Below are positions 56,218 to 64,000 of a stretch of 64,000 bases of DNA, one piece after another. The notes beneath the pieces were generated by a model. It saw nothing but the letters and a program-made list of their open reading frames with translations, was not told the origin of the DNA and did not search any database. The DNA lies in contig NC_133769.1 in assembly GCF_003597395.2 (NCBI RefSeq), forward strand, positions 42,721,462 through 42,785,461, written 5' to 3'. The DNA comes from Chelonoidis abingdonii. Taxonomy: Eukaryota > Chordata > Testudines > Testudinidae. Position 1 is the first letter of the stretch, and each line of letters begins with the position of its first letter. The translations under genes were made by a program, and so were the position numbers.

Positions 56218-57427
56218 AAAGACTCAAAGGTGTTAATGTGACCCTGTTCTTGTCCAGCACTAAAAAGTGTTAAACAAAGTTTGGTGTACAGAGACCTCAG
56301 GCTGCTTAGTACCATGGTAAACACATCATAAAAATCTGTTAAACCTTTTATTAAAGAGATAGAAGAGGAGGAAAAACTGTTCAAGGATTGGAAATGTAAA
56401 AAATTAAATATAGTTTCCATTTTTACAACATCCTTTGTTCCTTTTCCCTTTAGCTGGAGGAAGTTTTTAAGAAAGAAGCTTTCCCTCTATTTGATGATAT
56501 AAAAGATTACAATAACTGTCCTTTTTGGGGAAAAGAGAAGTTAGTTGAGATGGGCTGGAGCTACTGTTATTAAAGATTGATCCCACTTCCTAAAAACAAA
56601 AGGAGGCAAATGGACATAAAAGGGGAGAGAAAAGAACAGAAAGGGAAGAAAATGCAGCTTCTGTCTCTGGTGTTAACTCTCATTTGCAAACTCATAGCTG
56701 GAAAAACACAGGCACATCATATGGTTTTATCAGTCACTCCCACACCTGGCAAACTGGTGCCAGCATCAGACTGTTTAGAGCATTGCTTTTGGGTGCCTCT
56801 TTCTGGTCACAGGCCCATAGCAGATTCTGATTAAACAGAAGGCAAAAGGAGAGAGAGAGAGAGAGAAGAAGAAATAAAGCGGGGAAGGGAAAGAACACAC
56901 ACGTTGTATGTGTGACAAAGTCTCACATCCCAGGTTGTGGCTGGGATTTAGGAAAAGCTGGTAGAGATGGTGAAGTAATTTTGGTTCCTCTTTCTGGTCT
57001 GGGAACTCAGGCTCAGGACCACAAAGGCAAAGTTGTCACATTGCATCCTAGGGTACCAACCATGATGGTGAAGCTCACTCCTTCCTCTCTTTCAGGCAGT
57101 TAATGTTGTATTAGCCAGCCTCCCACCCCCAAGTCTCTGTTTGAGGACCTCTAAAGGGGAGTGGTGGGTGGAATAAGCCATCCCCTCATATTTGGCCCTA
57201 ATTTCTGACAAATCAATTTTGGTTCATTGATTTCTAGATCCATACTTCTCTTTTACCTAGCATAATCTTAACACAGTCCTTGAGTTATATCGGTTGGACT
57301 TGTTTAGACTAATTCAGTCTGTTTCCTTTTTTCACCTTTTCCAACCAACATTATTATAAGTTCCTGTGACGTTTCATAAACTTTCACTCACTTTTTACAG
57401 GTAAGCTTATCATTAGGGTAAATGTGT
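56218..57427. other. unassigned; short (GA)n
   Basis: A GA run lies at about 56848-56866 in a purine-rich stretch. No other feature recognised. Confidence 0.5.
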
Positions 57428-58176
57428 TGACTCCTAGACAATCTGGAGGACTGGGAAAAAGAAATCTGATGAGGTTCAATAAGGACAAGTGCAGAGTCCT
57501 GTACTTAGGTCGGAAGAATCCCATGCACTGCTACAGGCTGGAGATCGACTGGCTAAGCGGCAATTCTGCAGAAAAGGACCTGAGGATTACAGTGGAAGAA
57601 AAACAGGATATGAGCCAAAATGTGCCCTTATTGCCAAGAAGGCTAACAGACTATTGGGCTGATAGATGGAAGTGATTATTCCCCTCTATTTGGCACTGGT
57701 GAGGCCACATCTGGAGCATTGTGTACAGTTTTGGGGCCCCCCACTACGGAAAGGATGTGGACAAATTGGAGAATGCAGTGGAGGGCAACGAAAATGATTA
57801 TGGGGCTGGGGCACATGGCTTATGAGGAGATGCTGAGGGAACTGGGCTTATTTTGTCTGCAGAAGAGAAGAGTGAGGAGGGATTTGACAGCAGTCTTCAA
57901 CTACCTGAAGGGGGGTTCCAACGAATATGGAGTTAGGCTGTTCTCAGTGGTGGCAGATGACAGAACAAGGAGCAATGGTCTTAAGTTGCAGTGGAGAAGT
58001 CTAGGTTGGATATTAGGAAAAAATATTTCACTAGGAGGGTGGTACAGAAGGTTTTTAAGGCCCAGCTTGACAACACCCTGGCTGGGATGATTTAGTTGGG
58101 GTTGGTCCTGCTTTAAGCAGGGGGTTGGACTAGATGACCTCCTGAGGTCTCTTCCAACCCTAATCTTCTATGATTC
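57428..58176 (+). mobile_element. CR1 LINE, 5'-truncated, 3' end intact
   Basis: Contains the C-terminal quarter of ORF2 and the 3' UTR: GGTCCTGCTTTAAGCAGG, GGTTGGACTAGATGACC, ending near CTATGATTC. Internal deletions remove bases after AGGCTAACAGACTATTGGG and about 60 bases before GTTTTTAAGGCC. Same broad subfamily as the copies at 1101 and 41985. Confidence 0.93.
57450..58093 (+). pseudogene. CR1 ORF2 C-terminal remnant
   Basis: Frame 57424-57675 reads LMRFNKDKCRVLYLGRKNPM then NSAEKDLRITVEEKQDMSQ, and the frame from 57719 reads [20 protein letters not shown] and [20 protein letters not shown]. These follow the RT catalytic core in CR1. The frame change between them marks small deletions. 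Confidence 0.9.
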
Positions 58177-58189
58177 AATTATTATAACT

Positions 58190-58440
58190 TAGGCTGAGAT
58201 TCTTTCACAGAGATAATGGAAGTCACAGATTCCGTGACTTTCCGTGAACTCTGTGACTTCTGCAGTGCCTGGTGTGGCTGACTTCAGGGCCACCTGAGCC
58301 ACTGGCCCTGGGGCCACCTGCTCAGGCGCCAGATGACCAGCTGCACTGGCCGCTGCTTAGGAGGCCCTGGGCCAGCTGGCTTTGGGGACTGCTCGAGAGT
58401 GGCTGGTCCCACAGACAGCCATCTGCTGCCTTGAAGCTGC
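58190..58440. repeat. GC-rich interspersed repeat
   Basis: GATTCCGTGACTTTCCGTGA with CTCTGTGACTTCTGCAG followed by GGCCACCTGAGCCACTGG blocks resembles a common chelonian repeat. Limits and superfamily are unclear. It begins a few bases after the CR1 3' end. Confidence 0.5.
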
Positions 58441-58889
58441 CTCTGTTCTGACTCTTAGGAGAGGAATAGCTAGTTTATATAGGACACCATGAGTAAATAG
58501 GACTCTTAACAGAATCCTCAGCACCAGAAAGCTATCATAGCAGAAGATAGATTTCCCCTTCTCTCTCTCCTCCTTTGACTCAGTCTAGCTTCCCTTTCCA
58601 ACAATGCCTGACTTTAGTCATGGTCAGGGTACCTCTTACCTCAGAAACATTAGGTGCAGTTCATTTATCCTCATCAGAGATAATAGCATTTTATTGCTCC
58701 CATATTCAAAACTTAACTGTCACATAACTGAAATATAAATAAGGCCTGTTATTTCCCCTGGCTCTCCAACAGATGCCAACAGAGAGCTCTCTTCCCTATG
58801 GAGCCCATTCCCATCTGGAGTTCTCAAGCGACTTTGGACTGCTCTTTTCCCTGTTTACCAACAGATGTCAACAGCAAGTTCCCTACTCT
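58441..58889. other. unassigned noncoding DNA
   Basis: No feature recognised. Confidence 0.4.
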
Positions 58890-59600
58890 CTAAGGGAATG
58901 TCTACACCACTGGTTCTCAACCAGGGGCACACGTATCCCTGGTGGTACACAGAGGTCTTCCAGGGGGCACATCATCTCATCTAGATATTTGCCTAGTTTT
59001 ACAACTTGCTACATAAAATACACTAACAAAGTCAGTACAGACTAACTGTTATACAGACAATGGTTAGTTTATATTGCTATATATACTATACACTGAAATG
59101 TAAGTACAATATTTATATTCCAATTGATTTATTTTATAATGATATGGTAAAAATGACAAATTAAGCAAATTTTCAGTAACAGTGTGCTCTGACACGTTTG
59201 TATTTTTATGTCTGATTTTGTAAACAAGCAGTTTAAGTGAGGTGAAAGTTGGGGCTACATAAGGCAAATCAGAGTCCTGAAAGGGGTACAGTACTCTGGA
59301 AAGGTTGAGAGCCACTGATCTACACAGCAAAGATAAGCCTGTAGCTGGCTCATTCCAGCTGACTTGGGTTCATGGGATTTGGTCTGTGGGGCTGTTTCGC
59401 TGCCATGTAGATGTCTGAGCTCAGGCTGGAGCCCAAACTCTGGGACCTTCCCACCTCACAGCATCCTAGAGCCTGGGCTCCAGCCTGATCCAGGAAGTCT
59501 ACATAGCAATGAAACAGCCCTGCAGCCTGAGCCCCGCAAGCCTGAGTTGGCTGGCATGGGCCAACCATAGGTTCGTCTTTGCTGCATAGACATACTCTCA
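58890..59600. mobile_element. fold-back MITE with Harbinger-like ends, interrupted by a hAT
   Basis: With the inner hAT removed, the left end reads GGGAATGTCTACAC then AGCAAAGATAAGCC. The right end in reverse reads GAGTATGTCTATGCAGCAAAG then ACGAACC. Nearly the whole 300-bp remainder is palindromic around 59455: GCTGGCTCATTCCAGC faces GGCTGGCATGGGCCAACC-type sequence, and GAGCTCAGGCTGGAGCCC faces GGGCTCCAGCCTGATCC. It is noncoding. The interruption lies 14 bases into its terminus. Confidence 0.78.
58908..59317. mobile_element. non-autonomous hAT element nested in a MITE terminus
   Basis: Termini are CACTGGTTCTCAACC and, in reverse at the right, CAGTGGCTCTCAACC. Flanks GTCTACAC (58900-58907) and ATCTACAC (59318-59325) are an 8-bp TSD with one mismatch. 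The duplicated site is the conserved terminal core of the host MITE. The 410-bp interior is AT-rich and noncoding. A second copy starts at 63831. Confidence 0.92.
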
Positions 59601-61029
59601 AGGTAAAATAAAGGCAAAGATATATTAATACTAGCAATAAAACATGATCTCAGATGATAATGTCCTTAATATTTAAATTTAAGAGGTTTAATCCACATGG
59701 GATTAAAAGCTCCAAAGCACGTCCCAGGCTCATGAGGAGAAAAAAATTAATTGCTTGAAAAAAAAAATCAAACAATCTAGAAGAGTTTAAAAAGAACTCA
59801 GCAGCCATGAAAAAAAAGAAAGAAAGAAATTAAAATCCAAAGTGAAAATGATTTTATCTGTGCTGAAGCAAACAGATAGATAATCAGAAAATTCAGTAGA
59901 AAAATCTAAATTATTTTTAGGAGGCAAATAAGAGAAAAAATAAAACAGTTATAGATTTTATGGCACAGGATGGTGTTGAAAAAGAAAAAGAAATCTCCTT
60001 GACTATAATTCATTTTTGTTTATAAAGTGTTGTTGTTTTTATATTCTACAATCCTTGACCTTTTCTTGTGGGAAAGAAGCACCGTTTTTTGTTTTGTTTG
60101 CAGGATCTCAGCATTGCTTGAAAGAATTTGCTTCACAGGCAGGAAATCCACTGCAGCACAGGTGGAACTTTAAGATTCCATAATTTTATCCTATGAGTGA
60201 AGGTGACTTCAGTGAGGCCAGCACTTTATCCTGTCAGTGCAAACATCTGTTCTGTGTCCTCTTCTTCTATTATCCTTAAAAAACAAACAAAAAAACCCCA
60301 ATGTAACTATAGAAGTAACATAAAACTGATGGCAGACCTAAGCAAAGGCTGGTATGAAAATTAATCATGCTCGGAACACTCTCGGAAGGCACCCTGCCAC
60401 TGAAACACTGTTCTGAGCAAAATTTTCCCTTTGTTCCTCTCCTGTTTCGTGGGAAAAGTAAATTACTAATGTCATTGTAAAAGTGAAGGTCACTCTTCTC
60501 ACTTTCCAAGTGGATGTGAGAGGGGAAACAGATCTAAGGCTCTTCCTTCTCCCCCCTGCTCCATACCCATTTCTCATCCACTTGCTCACAAGGAGAAATA
60601 TTTGGAGGGCAGGGGACATACTCAGCAGCAGACCCTTACCGAAGATCCAGAAGGGCTGGGGTGTCATTCTCCTGCATGACCAACTGATACAAAAGCATAG
60701 TCTACCCTGGAAACATTAACAAATGTTATAAAATTCAGTGTTACTTGGATGGTTTCTCTTCTAACAAAGAAATTGGCATTATACTCAACAATCTTTAGGT
60801 GAAAAATACTGTGAACTGAATAGTTTTACAGTGTGATCTATGTAAGAATTACTTGTATGCTTTACATTTAGCATGAAACCCTGTGATAAACACCTCTGTG
60901 TCCCAGATGCAGAGGGTTTTTCATCTGATCTCCTTCTGTAGCCCTTCCACTTGCCAGTAACCCCATCCCATCTCCTGATCTGCCTCATGTCCACTCTCAT
61001 TCCCTCTTATTCATTTTAACCTCTCACTC
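59601..61029. other. unassigned noncoding DNA
   Basis: A- and AAAG-rich patches (59750-59830) and no recognised gene. Frames at 60276-60719 show no domain. Confidence 0.4.
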
Positions 61030-62530
61030 TCCTTTAGCTCTTTCACTTGCCTATCCCAATACTGGCCTCTCTCTAAACTCATGGAAAGTGTTGTTTACGA
61101 TAATCTCCAGAGTTCTTCTCCTCCAATTCTATCCTACACTCTCTCAGCTCTTGCTTCTGCACCTTGCATTCAACTGAAAACACTCTTACCACAGTCTCTA
61201 ATAAACGTTTTTTATCAAAACCTCAGAGTCAGTACACCATTTTCATCATTCTTCACCTGGCAGTTGTGTTCAACACATTTGACCATGCTATTCTTCTTGA
61301 AATCTTGCCCTCCCTCAGATTCCGTGGCTCTGTCCTCTTCTGGGTCTCCTCCCTCGTCTCTAATTATTTCTTCAGCATGTTCTTCAGAGGATCTCTCTCA
61401 TTCTCTTCAGGTTCCACACAGTTCTGCCCATAGTCTCCTTCTCTTATCCCTCTGCTCCTTGTGTCTGGGTAATATCGGCCATAAACACAAATTCAACTAC
61501 CATCTGTATGTAGACCCCTCTGCTCTAGGCCTGTCTTGTTCTGTTCAGACTAGAATCTCAGCCTGTCTCTGTGACATCTCCTTATGGATGTCTAGCTGCC
61601 AGTTGAAGCTCCACATGGCTAAAACAAAGATCGCAAACTTCCCCCCAAAACCCTCCATGCTACCTCCTGTCTCAATTACTGTGGCAACACCACCTTTTTG
61701 CCTCTCACTCAGACTTCTCACTAGGTCCTCACACTCAGGCTATGTTTAAGTCTTGCAGATTCTTTTTGAATAACATCCTTAAGATACAGCCTTTCCTGTC
61801 CATTCATGCAGTTAAGAATCTCCTCCAGGCTCTGATCATCTCACCTCTCAATTACTGCAGCATCCTTTATTCTGGCCTTGACAAATGTAGTCTTGCCCTG
61901 CTCATATCCATTCAGAATGCTGCTGCAAATATAATTTTTCTGGCCCTTCACTTTGACCCCATCACCCTTCTCTTTGTACCCCTCCATTAGCTCCCTTTTC
62001 TCTATTGTATCAAACATATTGTATTGTTTTCACTTTCAAGGCCTTTCACAGATTTTTCCCTTCCTACCCGTCATCTCTCATTCACTGTTGGAAGGTCAAC
62101 TGCCACTTCTAGTAGACTTACAACGCCAGTCTCCATTGCCCACTTGTTAAATTTGCAAACAAGCACCTTTATGATTTCTACCCTGCTGCCCCACACTCTT
62201 GAGAGGTATTCCCAAGATCTTTCACAAAGCCACTTCATTATCCACATTAAAATCTCTCCTTAAAATCCTTCTGTGCCATGATGCCTACAAAAACTTGACA
62301 ATGGTTAGGCTTTGGAGTGCAGTGACTACTGACTAGTGTACTGATCAACACTGTCTCACTCTTTCCTTGTACTCCTCCACCTGTCTGTCTGTATCCACCT
62401 GTTGTCTCTTGTCTTATACTTAGATTGTAAGCTATTAGGGACAGGGACTGTCTTTTTGTTCTGTCTTTGTATGGTCCATGACTGGGCTCCTAAGCACTAT
62501 CGTAATACTACAGCATCATAACAACAGCCT
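61030..62530 (+). mobile_element. L2 LINE relic
   Basis: A 1.5-kb L2-type LINE in sense orientation. RT and C-terminal blocks occur in order and the 3' region ends in an L2-like block: TTAGATTGTAAGCTATTAGG, GACAGGGACTGTCTTTTTG, then a CGTAATACTA tail. The 3' end is present; the start lies within RT. Many indels indicate great age. It is different from the CR1 families in protein and 3' end. Confidence 0.82.
61040..62150 (+). pseudogene. L2 ORF2 remnant (RT)
   Basis: In order: MESVVYDNLQ (61081), STENTLTTVSN (61170), LAVVFNTFDHAILLEIL (RT motif A, about 61258-61310, where AFDTVDH is usual), YHLYVDPSALGL (motif C, 61500-61530, where YADDTQLY is expected, so both catalytic Asp positions are affected), then ISACLCDISLWMSS and LKLHMAKTKI, LIISPLNYCSILYSGL (61835) and LISIQNAAANII (61905). 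The pieces lie in different frames. The longest open frame of the window (61081-61749, 222 codons) crosses these frames and is not a real protein. Confidence 0.82.
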
Positions 62531-63830
62531 TAGTATTAGTACCAGCATTACTCTGGTGCCTAATAATGGACAAGGAACCTATTGTGACAGACACTGTACA
62601 AATACAAAGTGAATTTCTTTGATTTTGTGGCTCTTTGTCTCACCCTTAAGGCTACTAACTACAAGGGTTTTATAAGTTCCACAGTCAAGTCTTTGCTTTC
62701 TGGGAAGTTAGTAATACTTCATCTTCACTATACAGGTGCCCTTAAGAGCTAAATGTTTTGAATATTATAAATAGGTTTGGTTATAATAAGGATGATTATC
62801 TAGAGAATTAATGAGTGGAAGCCAGTAAAGATCCAAAGCTTTATATATCAGATGAATGTATTGTAAATGTTCTAATAATTATTTTGATTATTTATAAAGT
62901 GGGAGGAATCCTTAGTATGTTCTTTGTGGTTACTTCTCTATTCCTTCTGCAGTCCTAAATAATATTACAAAACTTTAGAATTATAGAAAAGAGTTCCATG
63001 ACCTGTTTTTTTAAATGGTCTCAATTTTCATTTGTAGTTGTCAATTTACATAGCAACTACAAAATACTAATTTCTGTTCTCCCCCCTCCCAGTTTTACAA
63101 GACATAAAATATGGATTTAATTTATGTATTAAAAATGGATTTTTGTAGTTTACAGCCCTCACCCCCTCTTAAAAGACACTACACTGCTAAATATGTAGTT
63201 CTAATGTTTACTCATTGGTGTTTATGATTTGCCAAACTGCAGCAAGTGATTGCTCCTAATTAATCTTCTTTATAGTTACCTAACTGCTAAATTGATCATT
63301 ATGCTACAACAATATTTGAGCTATCAAAGGTGCTGTGGTACAGAATTAAACACTGGAGTTGCAAATATGCAAATCATTCACATTAGCAATCACCGCAATC
63401 TAGCAGTCATGGTACTGTTGCTATTTTGGGTTCTTTTCAAGTGGGCCAGACTTCATTTAGCATCTGCTGGGAACCATTCAGACATTTACTTTTACTTCAG
63501 ATTTACCTCACAGTAAGATTTATTCCATGAATGTTCTTTGCATTTGGATTATAATACTGCATCTGGTATGCATGACTCAGGTTGTTGATATTCTGCAAAT
63601 TTTCTTTGCAACACAATAGAGCATTGTTACAGAAATCAAACAACTCCTTTCCCCTTGCTTCACTTCGCCCCCACTACCCCCATAAACATACACACTTTCT
63701 GCATTTTTATAGTACTTCTCTCTGACATTGTCTCTTTTTACGTTCTCCACAGCTGTTCTGCAAGAATCCTGGCCTCAATATCCCTTTCATTTTCTTCTCC
63801 AACTTCCTTTTCTTTAACCTGCCTATATGT
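62531..63830. other. unassigned noncoding DNA
   Basis: AT-rich with no recognised gene or repeat. Confidence 0.4.
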
Positions 63831-64000
63831 CAGAGGTTGTCAACCAGGGGTACACGTACCCCTAGGGGTACACAGTGGTCTTCCAGGGAGTACATCAACT
63901 CATCTAGATATTTGCCTAGTTTTACAACAGGCTACATAAAAATCACTAGCAAAGTCAGTACAAACTAAAATTTCATACAGACAATGACTTGTTTATACTG
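63831..64000. mobile_element. hAT element, second copy, cut by the window end
   Basis: Starts CAGAGGTTGTCAACC and follows the 58908 copy base by base for 170 nt (shared CATCTAGATATTTGCCTAG, ACAAAGTCAGTACA-type blocks) in the same orientation. The left flanking 8-mer would be CTATATGT (63823-63830). The right end is outside the window. Confidence 0.9.

Noticed and set aside
61081..61749. Longest open frame in the window (222 codons, +)
   Set aside because: It follows L2 RT at its start and again near YHLYVDPSAL, but the middle is out of frame with RT motif A, which lies in another frame. It is a chance mosaic across L2 frameshifts.
1..64000. CRISPR array, bacterial operon, integron or phage
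   Set aside because: No regularly spaced repeats and no dense long frames; the repeat content is entirely vertebrate.

Overview
The window looks like intergenic or deep intronic DNA from a turtle, most likely a cryptodire. The clade call rests on a tRNA-derived SINE with a CR1-type tail (24597-24774), the architecture of the chelonian Cry/polIII SINEs, and on abundant CR1 LINEs ending in the ATTCTATG octamer. MIR-like, L2, hAT, Harbinger and LTR repeats of amniote type fit this. I recognise no host protein-coding exon, rRNA, functional tRNA, CRISPR array or bacterial feature. Every open frame with recognisable protein similarity belongs to a decayed transposon.

Layout. 0-5 kb: a 2-kb CR1 and a 1.1-kb hAT with target-site duplication (TSD). 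5-10.8 kb: mostly unassigned AT-rich DNA. 10.8-17.2 kb: two related LTR-type repeats in opposite orientation, with a fold-back hAT between them. 19.1-23.1 kb: a nearly end-to-end antisense CR1 that keeps its 5' leader, an ORF1 with zinc-finger-like and SGNH-hydrolase segments, and an ORF2 with FADD, but carries an internal deletion. 24.3-28.6 kb: a MITE split by the Cry-type SINE, a fold-back repeat with a 9-bp TSD and a small TA-flanked mariner-like MITE. 30-38 kb: antisense LTR repeats, several hATs with 8-bp TSDs, a rearranged Harbinger copy (35.1-37.2 kb) and a perfect 33-bp palindrome. 39-45 kb: an L1-like relic, a fold-back repeat, a second long CR1 and another hAT. 46.3-48.3 kb: a second Harbinger copy with both of its genes still readable (Myb/SANT-like on +, DDE transposase tail on -). 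48.5-50 kb: GC-rich repeats with a CA microsatellite. 50-64 kb: two L2 relics, a MITE, a solo LTR with a 5-bp TSD, a CR1 3' end, and a fold-back MITE whose terminus was hit by a hAT; a second copy of that hAT is cut by the window end.

Nothing here works together as a host pathway. The relationships are between parasites: Harbinger and MITE termini share a GTCTACAC core, which suggests shared mobilisation; insertions nest inside one another and give relative ages; and same-orientation CR1 copies about 42 kb apart could recombine. Family assignments come from motif recognition by eye. No database search was run.
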